From Alnus glutinosa (lineage: Eukaryota > Streptophyta > Magnoliopsida > Fagales > Betulaceae), in assembly GCF_958979055.1 (NCBI RefSeq), contig NC_084897.1:24331628-24395627 (forward strand): a DNA stretch of 64,000 nt, given 5' to 3'. Position 1 is the first letter of the stretch. Each line of letters begins with the position of its first letter. Below, one piece after another: positions 52,221 to 63,204 of the stretch. A model generated the notes under the pieces. The model searched no databases. It was not told where the DNA came from and saw nothing but the letters and a program-made list of their open reading frames with translations. The position numbers were made by a program, and so were the translations under genes.

Positions 52221-53240
52221 AGAGGAGGTTATTCTACCTAGTACTCATTTTTTTCTTATTTATTTATTTTGTACTTCTTGGAGGAGATGATCCAGGAAAG
52301 GTAAAACCAGCAAATGCTTCACAATCAACACCCCAATGCCGTGTGTTTACATTTCAAAGACCAAATATGTGAGGCTTGGATGCTATATCCTGTTGTATAC
52401 ATTGAAACATGCACTCTACCATGCAGATAACTTGAGTTAAGTCATCAACACTGCCCCTATAGATCGGTGGTAGATTCTTCGCACAATGTTCGACAACTAG
52501 TTTGGCTTGCAATAAGAGAGAGTGATAATGCAATTCACCAAGCTTAATTCAAGTAAGTTCTAGAGTTCTTTTGGTTAACAGAAACATTAACAAAAAAAAG
52601 CAAATGAGCTACCAAATCAACAGAAAATTCAATACCAGAAAATCAGATAACAAAAAATCAACAGAAAGGGATTGCAGAAAAGGCTTAAAGTTTTTTTGTA
52701 TAAGATTAAAGGCTTAAAGTTTTGAGAGGGTAAGAGATTGCAGAAAATTGTAGATTTTTACAGATTCGTTTTTCTGCAAATGAAGTGGATTAAACTTAAA
52801 CACTAGCAATGTGACAACTTTTTCTACAACAACAAAACCAAGCACAATTCAGTTCAGACATTTTGTCGAACACCCGGCGAGCATCTTCAAGAACCAAAAA
52901 AAGACAACAAAAACATCATTTACATGATCTGTAATCACATAATTTAATTACAAATCCAAATTGTTAATTAATTTGCATGTATAAATCTTGTGTACCAAAA
53001 AGTAAATCAAACATAAATATATATATATATAATAGCTATATCAGTACAGTTAAAACTATATGCAGGCAAAGTTAAATTCTTCTTCCTGGCTTCTTGCTTA
53101 AAATTCCACTCTTTAATATTTTGTAATTCTACCTTACTAAAATGAAATTCTGTGTTGATATAATTTTCATGCAATCTTTCAACAGGTTTTAAGATTGTTC
53201 TAACAATGCCAGAGTAAAATGAAGTATGAAATAAGAAGTA
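50900..53240. other. Pack-MULE interior, no gene seen
   Basis: AT-rich. A CT microsatellite lies at 52181-52219, a poly-A at 51667-51683 and a short TA run at 53018-53030. I see no recognisable coding sequence. Confidence 0.45.
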
Positions 53241-53439
53241 AGAGAGCTTCAAACCTGGTACAAATGGAAGTAAACCTGGGTTCGGTTTTGTGGATTCTTG
53301 TTCTGGGTTTGCTTGTTTGAGATCTGAAAGCGAAAAATGGGGAGCAAATGGAGGAAAGCGAAGCTGGCACTGGGTCTTAGTTGTTGTGTGCTTAATTTTA
53401 GAAGCTGGCACTGGGTCTTTGACAAGTCCCTAATTTCAG

Positions 53440-53700
53440 AGATCTTGGAGAAGGAAGTGGAGATCTTGGAGACGGGCTGAGATCGGTCGGCACCGGAAGT
53501 GGAGAGCTCGGTCAGCGGTGGAGACGGGCAGAGATCGCGGGTCGGCACCGGAAAAGGGGGGAGCTCGGTCAGCGGTGGAGATGGGCAGATTTCGCGGTCG
53601 GCGCCGGAAAAGGAAGGAGATCTGCCGGAAAATGGGGAAAAATCGGAGCGCCGGAAAAGGAGGAGATCAACCGGAAATGGGGAAAAATTTTGGGGGGAAA
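53440..53700. repeat. GC-rich subterminal repeats of the Pack-MULE
   Basis: The unit GGAGCTCGGTCAGCGGTGGA plus GGGCAGAGATCGCGGTCGGC-like text, about 60 bp, recurs two to three times; GCCGGAAAA recurs further right. Reading frames here are repeats of Gly/Arg/Ser and I do not call a gene. Confidence 0.6.
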
Positions 53701-53856
53701 ATGTCGAATGTGCGGGTTGGGTTTGTCTCAGTATTTCTCTTTCCCAAATGATTACAATTTTTTAATAAATTGTCATTGCCACGCTGGAAAGGGACGGACA
53801 TGAGACGGAAGAAAGTCTCATGTTTAACATTTCCCAAGAGAGAGAGAAAAATTAAA

Positions 53857-54027
53857 GAGGAATGCTACATATTATCTCCTTATCCTCCTAAAATTGATGT
53901 GGCTCTTAAAATCACCATTGGATCAAAATCCAACAATGATCTATCATAAATTCAATGGTAATTTTAAGAGCCACATCAATTTTAGGAGGACAAAAGAAGG
54001 ACAAGGGAATAATATGTAGCATTCCTC
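53857..54027. mobile_element. 171-bp foldback MITE (GAGGAATGCTACATAT family), copy 1
   Basis: The ends GAGGAATGCTACATATTAT and ATAATATGTAGCATTCCTC are inverses. The arms include AATTGATGTGGCTCTTAAAAT against ATTTTAAGAGCCACATCAATT. It shares its plan and much sequence with 55590-55774. Confidence 0.85.
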
Positions 54028-55089
54028 AAAATTAAAAAAAAAGAAGGCTATAGTTGGTAGCTAACTAGGTTCATCATGATAAGCTCGTAGCTGATTACAG
54101 GGAAGCAAACTTTTGACTTGTATAGCAAACTAAAGTTTCCTTGGTTAATTTAACATAGGAACTAGAGAAGAATTGCTTTGAGCCTTTGATCGTTCTTATG
54201 TTCATTTTTGGAGGAAAGTGTGGTCTAAATCACGAGCCTTTGCTTAATTATTAGCATATTATGCTCATTGCTTCACCCCACAACAAAATTCTGGTTTTGT
54301 TTTTTTTAGCAAGTTTTGGTTGCTCGGAGTACGTTTTGTAATAATTACGGTTTTAAAATTCTAGTCAATGGGCATGTTTTAAAAAAATCGCACGCTTTTT
54401 AAAAGGCTAAAATATAATTTTAAAGCTTAAATTGTAATCTTACTGCTATTTCAAATTTAATGCTTTAAAATTGTTATTTTCAAATTGCACGATTTCAAAA
54501 TCGTAAACTCAAATAGATCTTATAATACAAAAAACTTTAAATTATTTTTCACTTTTATGCATATCATGTCAAAACACTTTTTCAAACAAAAGCTAAAAAG
54601 TTTCTTAGAAAAAACAATTGACAAACGGAGCGATAGAATTAGTCAATTTTTCTTATTATACCCATTATAGGAGCATTTTAACGAGTACAAACCATATATG
54701 GTCATGAAGCCTAGCCTCCACATTAAAATCAAGTTCCACTTGTTGTTTTTTGGTCTCCTTGACGCGATTAGATTAGAGGTGTTCACTAATTCCACATGAG
54801 CCAGACAATTAACTTTATAATTTAATTAAATGCATGCATGTTCGAGTCATAGCAAAAATAATAAAATTGAAGGCATGTCAGAGTCATGGTCAGCCTGCAG
54901 GTATTTATTTCTAGTAGCTCCAAAAGTGGACTTACCTGCTCTGTTGACGAAATCAGTGAACTCAAAATTATAGGTGTATTCAAAGTGTGACCAACTTAAA
55001 ATAGAATTGCAGCATTTTGAATCTTTCATGCGCTTGGTAACTTAAACCGTTCAATCTCATCACTTATTTCAAATGAAATAGTAATTATT
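54028..55089. other. AT-rich spacer, no gene seen
   Basis: No conserved protein signal; the part at 54340-54500 has ATCGCAC/GCACGATT motifs like the element at 3647. Confidence 0.4.
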
Positions 55090-55330
55090 TAGTCGATTAT
55101 TTTAATTAATATGAACAACTTTTGTTTACTATGGTTTTGTTTTTTCTTTTTCGGGTCACATACGTTTACTCCGTCATATTTTAATAGGTAATTACTCCAT
55201 TTATATAAACATAGTTGTGCGACCACTCTCGAGCCTTGATGCAATCAATGGTTGTTGGGTTTGATGGCGTCAATGCGATGGCTATTTGCAGTCCTTGCAT
55301 CTTCTAGATTCTAAGTTGGTGGAAATAATT
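55090..55330. repeat. Segmental duplication, copy 1 (empty site)
   Basis: This block, from TAATTAATATGAACAACTTTT-like text to TAGATTCTAAGTTGGTGGA, is repeated at about 55950-56510. At 55193-55204 it has GTAATTACTCCAT uninterrupted, so it preserves the pre-insertion state of the retroposon at 56054. Confidence 0.75.
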
Positions 55331-55589
55331 TTTATTGGTGATTTTTGCCTAAAATATGTTAAAGTATTGATTAAGTGACTAAATTTTTTTTTTTTTTTTT
55401 TATCAGTTTAAACTTTTAGAATAAATTGTGATTTAACATGGTATCAAAGGCAAAGATCTTGAGTTTGAACCTTAACTCCATCATTCACCATATTTTCAAT
55501 TGTAAACCACGTGTTGACCTCACCTATTAATAGTTAGTTTAAACTCACAGGTGAGGGAGAAGTGTTAAAGTATTGATTAAGTAATTAAC

Positions 55590-55774
55590 GAGTAATGCTA
55601 CATATCACCCTTGTGTCCCTCTTTTGTCCCGCCATAATTGATGTAGCTCTTAAAATCACTATTGAATTTATGATAGACCACTATTGAATTTTTATCCAAT
55701 GGTGATTTTAAGAGTCACATCAATTATGGGAGGGGACAAAAAGGTGGACATAAGGATGATATGTAGTATTACTC
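55590..55774. mobile_element. 185-bp foldback MITE, copy 2
   Basis: The ends GAGTAATGCTACATATCA and TGATATGTAGTATTACTC are near-perfect inverses. The arms include ATTGATGTAGCTCTTAAAAT against ATTTTAAGAGTCACATCAAT. Same family as 53857-54027. Confidence 0.85.
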
Positions 55775-55949
55775 TTAAATTGACATCTTCCTATCAGCAT
55801 AAGCTTTTAGGATAAATGGTGATTTAACCAAAAAAGAAAAAGAAAAAGTAGAGAGTAGTTTTAAACTTTTTTTTAAAATTTTGGCATATATGTTTAAAAA
55901 TAGTTAATGAAATTAAAGATTTGAATATACACTTAATTATTTAATCAAT

Positions 55950-56510
55950 TCTCGATCTAATTAATATAAACGACTTTTGTTTCCTATAGTTTTGTTTCTT
56001 CTTTTTTGGGTCAAAGTTTTACTCTGTCATATTTCAACAAGTAATTACCTCATGTGTTTACTGTGGATCACAGTTTATCTATTTGTAATGCACAAATGTT
56101 CATGGGCTTATTTGGTGTCTGGGGTAGACTAGGTCAGTCATCTTATGTTGTTTGTATGGGCTTTAACTGTAAAGAGGTGATTTATTTGGTGTTCTTGTAA
56201 TATTTGTGTATTGTCTTTAGGCAACTGCTTCAAGTCAGACTTGTTTCTGACTTAAGGTTTAGGGGAGGTCTTGTACCTCTATCCTTGTACTTGCCCTTGA
56301 GACGTTCAGTAATATATGGTAGCACATGCTATCCTGTTCGAAAAAAAAAAAAAATTACCCCATTTCTTTAAACATAGTTGTGCAACCACTCCTCGAGGCA
56401 GGGTTGATGGCGTCAATAGTTGTTGGGTTTGAACTTTGATGGCGTCAATACGACGGATATTTGTAGTCCTTGCATCATCTAGATTCTAAGTTGGTGGAGG
56501 TAAGCAAAAA
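55950..56510. repeat. Segmental duplication, copy 2 (interrupted)
   Basis: Homologous to 55090-55330 on both sides of the retroposon at 56054-56352: left part about 55950-56053, right part 56353-56510 (AAACATAGTTGTGCAACCAC, then TAGATTCTAAGTTGGTGGAG). Confidence 0.75.
56054..56352 (+). mobile_element. ~300-bp poly-A retroposon (5'-truncated relative of the 1-kb family)
   Basis: Flanked by AATTACCTCAT (56043-56053) and AATTACCCCAT (56353-56363), a target duplication of 11 bp with one mismatch, and ending in poly-A. Its last 130 bp match copy A at 9230-9350 (TCAGACTTG/TCTGACTTA, GTCTTGTACCTCT, AGCACATGCTA). The uninterrupted paralogous site at 55193 supports insertion here. Confidence 0.8.
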
Positions 56511-56753
56511 TGCGTGTGGTTTTTGGCTAAAATAAAGGGGGAGTACTTTTAAACTTTTTTAATTTTGGCATAAATGTTTTAAAACTAGTTAGTGAAATTC
56601 AAGATTTTAATAGACACTAACATGACATATTTGAGATTGTTCGATGTAAAGAAGGGCTGAATTCCTTAAATTGCATGCTCCAACAATTTAAGGGAATTTT
56701 AGGGGACCTTTATCTAGTGTAGGATCCAATGAATCATTTCATGGTCAATAATT

Positions 56754-57370
56754 TAGGGGTGAAAATGCGAAAGCGGATGCGGTTATTTGCACTATTCGCA
56801 TCCTCATAATGCAGTTATTTCAGGTATCCACGCCCTCATCTACATCATGTGATTACTATTCACATCCGTGCAGTTTTTACCCGTTATCCGTATATGAGGT
56901 AATGAAATATTTTGAATTACTATCTAAATCTATATGCAATATTAAATAATGCAGTTACTACTATATGAAAGCTTAAATAAATTAAGATTTCATTTGTTAC
57001 ATAATTCACGATTATCAACCATAGATTGTCATTATTAGAATAATCGGTTTTGAATTGCCCAAAGAAAAGAAAAGAAAAAGTAAATACAGTGAGGTGTGAC
57101 TTTAAGATGTTAGTGAAAAAAACCTATAATGCATAACTTAAGGATCATAAACTTATCAAATTCAAAACAACCTCATTTTAGTGAATTTAATTAAATATAT
57201 ATTATATATAAAAGGGAATGCGGGTGCGGTTATTAACCGTATCCGCATACCCTAAAACCGCTATTCACATCCGTATATACGGGATAATAGGTTTTGATAA
57301 CCACATCTGTTATCCGCATGTCCGAATAGTGGATGCAAGCAGTTTTTATCCGCCCACATTTTCACCCCTA
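56754..57370. mobile_element. Non-autonomous hAT-like MITE, 617 bp
   Basis: The left end TAGGGGTGAAAATGCG and the right end ACATTTTCACCCCTA are inverses. GTCAATA occurs next to both ends (56744-56750 and 57371-57377), a partial target duplication. Arms contain repeated GCGGATGCGGTTAT and TTATCCGCAT motifs. No transposase. Confidence 0.75.
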
Positions 57371-58237
57371 GTCAATATGATTTTTCACATATCTAATGAT
57401 GTATATATTGCTTCCGGATGAATATGTTGTCACGTCATTCAAAAATTTTAAATAACGTAACACTATATATTATTATATACGACAAAACAAAATTAGATAA
57501 CGAAGTGAATCCTCTTCGTTTCAAGTCCTAATCCCCCTCATATGTTGTTGTACATAGTAATTTTTCCTTTGAGTAATATTATACACCACACTTTTTATTT
57601 CGCTTTACTAATATGATATTGTCAATCAGCCTTTAAATTATTTATTTATTTTTAAACAATGACAGACAATGTCATACCAAACAAGTGAGATAAAAACATG
57701 AGAAATGCTTCTTGCATTCTAGCATCCATCTTGCATTCACATCCCGTGGGTTGGCATGCTCCATCTACCCGTAATTTAAAAAGAAAAAAAAAACTATCAA
57801 TGGTGAATTAATCAATCCAACTTAAGGAAGATGTATGCAAAATAGACTCCATAATGTAAAGAAATATATTTTTATAATATATAATAAAATAAAATATTAT
57901 ATTATATTATATAATCCCTTTATATTTGACCTTTTTTGTTGGGCCCGTGGGGTAATTTTTTTTATTTCTTCTTCTGTTCACATGTTGCCATTAGTTGGGA
58001 CGTATGAAAAGAAAAGAAAATGTTAAAATTACAACTTCTATTCAACTATTGCACAACTTTAAGGTACATTGGGATGAGACCCATTATGTGAGCCACACTC
58101 CAATGTGCCTTGGAGTTGTGTAAGAGTTGGGGTGGAGTTGTACATGAATCAAGGCCCGAAAAGAAACCCGTCTTCTCCTTTTGATTTCAATCAATTATAA
58201 TAATAGGAGGTATTTGACTGTTGTTGTATACGTAAGG

Positions 58238-58271
<34 letters not shown>

Positions 58272-59637
58272 AAGGAAAATACAATATTATAGCTAGTATG
58301 AAACAAAAATAAAGAGAATATTAGGTTCCTCCAATCCATCCCCACCGACGATGTAATTTAAGATTTAATTGCTGGGGTTGGACAGCTACTCCTTTAACTT
58401 TTTGCTATAATTCTTAAATTGCAAGCCTTCTTTTGTAGGCACTCTCTCAATCAAAGAGCATATTATTATCCGTATGTATCCCTTCCCAAGTTGATTGGAT
58501 TTTTCTCTTTAGGCTTTTTAACTCTAATCCAAGAACATTCACATCCACTTTTCTTAAACGAATTTGTTCCTTAAGTTTCAAGAAAAATTATAAAAATCTC
58601 TCTACAATAATTTTCTTAAAATTTTTATTTCCCTGAAAGTAAATAGTGATTCCCAATGCATTGAGAAATACTATTCACTTCGCATTAAATTGTTTATTCC
58701 AAAAATATATTATCTCTCTCCTACTTTATTTTTTTTTAATTATTTTCTACTTTTAATTAAAGTTAAAGTTTAAAAAAATAATATTTTAATGATATAGGGA
58801 AAAATGAAAGAAAGCTGCTATGAGATGTTTTTTGATATGGAACTAAAAAATAATTTTGTTCCTATATTTAAAAAAATAGTTAAAAAATTGCTGAAAATGC
58901 TCTTATTAGTATATTGTTCGCCTTTAATTAGGCTTAAGAGCATTATCATTTTGTTTTACTTTTTATATCAAATTAATCATTTTTTATTATATTCAAATAA
59001 AAAAATTAACACAAAACAAAATTTTCCTTTTTTATACATAAATATCTTTTACTTTATATTACATCAACCACTTTTTATTATTATTAAAAAAAAATTTTAA
59101 AAAAAATACCAAAGAATCTTTCACCGCGGCTAATTTGATTGATCGGAGCAACTTTTCCCGACAGCAATGCCAAATTGCCAATTATGACCGTACACGCGGA
59201 AGTAAGAAGTGATTGAATATTTGTGGAATATGTTGTATAAGTAATTGTGTTGGTAAGTAATTGTGTTGTGGAATATTTGTATGTTGTATAGTAAGAAGTG
59301 ATTGATGTGATATAAATTTGAGAATGTTTTATAGAAAATTGAAAAAGTTTTGTTTTGTAGTGGATTTTTTTATTTGAATAGTAATAAAATATGATTGATG
59401 TGATATAAAAAGTATAAAAAAGTTAGAATGTTTTTTATTTGATTTTTTTGAGAGAAATAAAAAGAAAAAGAGTGAGAGTTAGAGAATGGTTTGTCAAACA
59501 AGCCCTGAGTATTTGTTGTAGACAAAATCAGCATCACTTTTTCCCGTCATCTCGATGATCCTCACGAACACGAAGCACGGAATGGTTTGACAGAAATAGA
59601 ACCTTCTTTCTCTTTCTCATTAATTACATATGGGGTT

Positions 59638-59671
<34 letters not shown>

Positions 59672-59673
59672 GC
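57371..59673. other. AT-rich region, no gene seen
   Basis: It contains a TA run at 58238-58268 and long poly-T at 59641-59668. Small inverted motifs at 58058-58145 (CACTCCAATGTGCC against GGTACATTGGGATG) suggest a worn MITE. Reading frames are low-complexity. Confidence 0.45.
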
Positions 59674-59880
59674 GAGCACCTATGGGGTAAGATTTTCTTA
59701 TGTAGATTGGCTTCTTTTAGTGAAAAAATAAATAAATCATGGAGGTGGGATAATTAAGAAAAAACTTAAATAATCTTTTTAAAAAGACAATCTTTACAGA
59801 TTTTTTTTTATTTTTTTTTATTTTTATTTTTTAATGTTACCGAGAGCACCTATGGGGTAAGATTTTCTTATGTAGGTTGG
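59674..59880. repeat. 37-bp direct repeat upstream of LINE 2
   Basis: GAGCACCTATGGGGTAAGAT plus TTTCTTATGTAG(A/G)TTGG occurs at 59674-59710 and 59844-59880, 170 bp apart, with a T-rich tract before each. The second copy directly abuts LINE sequence. Confidence 0.75.
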
Positions 59881-62800
59881 TGAAGTCTGGTCCACTCCTA
59901 CCACGGGTTCTCCATCTTATTGCTTAACAAAGAAATTGAAGTATACAAAGAAAGCAATCCGTCATTGGAATAAACATTATTTTGGTGATATTCGGACTAA
60001 ACTTAATTCCACTTTGCAGCTTCTTGATGCTACTCAGTGGGCTCCACCTCTGACTCTAACTTAGCGTTGGAATTGCATCTTCAGTCTCTCTTGGATGAAT
60101 ATCTTCTTCATGAAGAATCTCTTTAGAAGACTAAATCTCGAGAGTTATGGCTTACCTTTATGGATCTCAATACTAAATTCTTTCATACAAGCACTCTCAT
60201 TCGTCGTAGTCAGAATACCATCTCTCTTTTACAATCTCCAAATTCTGGTTGGCTCTCTGACCGACAAGTTATTGGTGATTGTTTTGTCAACAATTTTAAA
60301 GAACTCTATACTTCTACTAGCTCTTCTCCTCATGAGGACCTTTTGGCACTTTTTGATAGTGTTGTTTCAGTGGAGGATAATGTCATGCTATGTGTTACTC
60401 CTAGAGAATACGAGATATATGCTTCTCTCATTTGTCTAGGACAATATAAAGCTCTGGGGCTAGATGGTTTTACTACTCTGTTTTATGTGAAATACTGGGA
60501 TCACATTAAAGTGACCGTGTTACAGGCAGTTGGGCATTTTTTTTTCAGCACAGTCAATTACTTCGTGAGCAGAATCAAACGTTTATTGCTCTTATTCCTA
60601 AAATATTGGAGGCTTCTTCGGTTTAACACTACCGTCCTATTAGTTTATGTAATATTATCTACAAGATTATTTCTAAATTGCTTGCCAATCGGCTTAAGCC
60701 TCTGTTGGATAAGATTATCTCTCATTTCCAGACAGCTTTTGTTCCAAGTCGCCTTATACAGGACAACTCGATTCTGGCTCATGAAATGTTATACACTCTC
60801 AAGTCTAAACGTGGTCGTGGGGGCCTCATGGTAGTCAAAACATTGATATAGAAAAGGCTTTTGATAAAATAGAATGGAATTTCCTTTTTTCTATTTTGCA
60901 TAAACTTGGGTTTCATGCTAAGTGGATAAATTGGATTCACCTTTGTATTTCTACTTCATCTTTGTTTGTCCTTCTCAATGGCAGCTCATTTGGACACTTC
61001 ACACCTTCTCGGGAATTATGGCAAGGTGACCCCTTATCACATTTTCTTTTTATTATTGGTACTAAAGTTATATCTAGATTGCTCTATCAAAGTCTTCATG
61101 GTTTTAAAATCTCTCGTTCCTGTGATCCTTTAAATCACTTACTTTTTGCTGATGATTTGGTTATCTTCACTTCTGCTACTTCTAGCGAAGCTAGTATTAT
61201 TAAAACTTGTTTGGAAAAATATAGTTCCTGGTGAAGGCAGACAGTTAATATCTCCAAATTCAATATTGTTTTTAGTAAGAATACAGATGCTTCTACTATC
61301 TTTGGCATCCGAGCTATTATTCCTTATGTGGCTACTCCTACCTCTACAAAACATTTGGGGCTCCCCATATTGTTTGGTCGATCCAAGCATGCTTCCTTTC
61401 TTGATATTATGGATAAAGTTCAAGGAAAAATAGAAGGTTGGAGATCCAAAACATTATCTCAGGCGGGCAAAACCATTCTGATTAAGGTGGTTGCTTCCAC
61501 TATCTCTTCTTATGCCATGAGCTCTTTTCTGTTATCTGATAATTTTTGTCATAAATTCGACATGGTCTTTAAAAATTTATGGTGGGGTTTCTCTAGGAAT
61601 AAATCTCGTAACCTATCTCTCAAATCTTGGAGCTCTTTGTTCTTGCCTAAGGATCATGGAGGTCTGGGTTTTCGACTTATAAAAGACATCAATTTATCTC
61701 TCATTACGAAGCTGGGTTGGAAGCTTCTCACTAATCATGACAATCTTTGGGTTTCTCTTTTCAACAGGAAGTATATCAAGTATGGTAATCTTTTAGCATG
61801 CCCTCTGTCATTGTACCTATCTTAACTCTAGGCGCTTGCTATATTCCCCATTTCTCCAATCAATTATCTCTTTGGTTTTCTCCTTAGATCCCCACTTTAT
61901 TAAATTTTAAGCCAATTGCTCGTGTTCCCTCTTTCACTAATCGCTTCCCTTTGTCAGTGGTGGATCTGATTTGCCCTTCAACTCGTACTTGGAATATGCA
62001 CCTGCTTCCTTTGCTGTTCACTCAAGCTACTGTCTTGGAAATTTTGAATATTGGCATTCGTAATATCAATGATTCTCTTCTTTGGACCCCATCTTCTTCG
62101 GGTGTTTTCTCGACTAAATCTGCTCATTACCTCCGATCGTATATTGCCCATCTCCCCTCTCCCTTCTACAACCTGGAAAGCGCTTTGGAAACTCAAACTG
62201 AATCATCGATTGCGTTTGCTTCTTTGGAAAATGGTTTGGAATATTCTTCCCACAAAGAGTCGTATTTAATTTTCTATTCCCTCTTCTCCAACTGACATTT
62301 CCTACTCTCTTTGCTCTTTTCCTACTAATTCCTTGTTACACTTATTTTTCTCTTGTCCGATTGCTTGGGTGGTTTGGAGGAATTCTTTCTGGCCTTTGGA
62401 TAGCGTTGCTCTCCGAATTGATACTTTGTCTGATTGGTTGTCTATTATTCTGCATATGGAAACTATTGGGATTCCTATTTCAGATTCACATCTATTTCAA
62501 ATATTTGCTATAGTTGCTTGTGATCAAATTTAGTTTGCCAAAAATAAAGCACTCCATGAGGACTTGATTCCCAATGCCCTCGATATCTCTGGCCGCATTA
62601 ACAAGATTGCTTTGAATCATCATTCAACTTGGCACACTTAACTTGTTCCCCACCTTGCGGTTTGGTCTGCTCCTATTCCGCCTTTTTACAAGATTAATTA
62701 TGATACAACCATTCGTTCATCTTTCTCGGCTCAGGCTGCGGTTTGTCAGGATTCTATGGGTTTTATTATTCAATGCACTTTTATTATTAGTCCACCTTGT

Positions 62801-63190
62801 TCTGCTATTTTGGGTGAGGCTACTGCAGCTTTATTGGCAGCTCGTTTGGCTCTTTCACTGAATCTGTCTTCTGTCATTCTTGAAGGTGATTATCTTACTG
62901 TTTCTCTGGTTGTTAATCACCCTAATATCACTCAAGATTGGAGGATCGCATCCATGGTCTCCTGTATTCTATCTACCATTCCCTTTACTACTAGCTGGTC
63001 TGCTAGTCATGTCAACCGAAGTGCAAACTTCTGTGCCCACAATGTAGCAAATTGAGTCGTAACTAAATTCTTATCTAGCTACATTCCCACTTTCTCTTTC
63101 AATTATGGCTCATTTCCTCCTTATTTTGGAAAGTCCATTTCTTCTTCTTTTTATGTTCCTTAATTCGGTTTTCCCATTGTAGTACTTACG
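59881..63190 (+). pseudogene. LINE with reverse transcriptase, zf-RVT and RNase H, copy 2 (frameshifted)
   Basis: Pieces in several frames follow the plant LINE ORF2 order: the linker before RT (KKAIRHWNKHYFGDIRTKL near 59945), RT palm (LWLTFMDLNTKFFHTSTLIR, QYKALGLDGF near 60443), the catalytic LLFADDLVIF near 61138-61167, KHLGLPILFGRSKHASFLDI, WRSKTLSQAGKTILIKVVAS, zf-RVT (WKLKLNHRLRLLLWKMVWNI, HLFFSCPIAWVVWRNSFWPL) and RNase H (PFYKINYDTTIRS to SANFCAHNVAN near 63050). Endonuclease is missing, and at least seven frameshifts or stops are present, so it is dead. Poly-A at 63191-63204 marks its 3' end. Same family as 11085-13104. Confidence 0.85.
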
Positions 63191-63204
63191 AAAAAAAAAA
63201 AAAA

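Larger units (their letters stand above)
48626..53823. mobile_element. Probable Pack-MULE carrying a NAC gene fragment
   Basis: The left end ACATGAGACTTTCGTCCGTC and the right end, read in inverse, ACATGAGACTTTCTTCCGTC, match well for about 45 bp and then weakly (CATTTCCCCCC, GC-rich CCG tracts) for about 150 bp more. GC-rich ends and an AT-rich interior with captured exons suit a Pack-MULE. I found no convincing 9-bp target duplication, so the exact ends are uncertain. No transposase was seen inside. It begins 18 bp after the larger MULE ends. Confidence 0.6.

Noticed and set aside
53007-53765. Gly/Arg-rich and Ser-rich ORFs
   Set aside because: Subterminal GC-rich repeats of the Pack-MULE; no family match.
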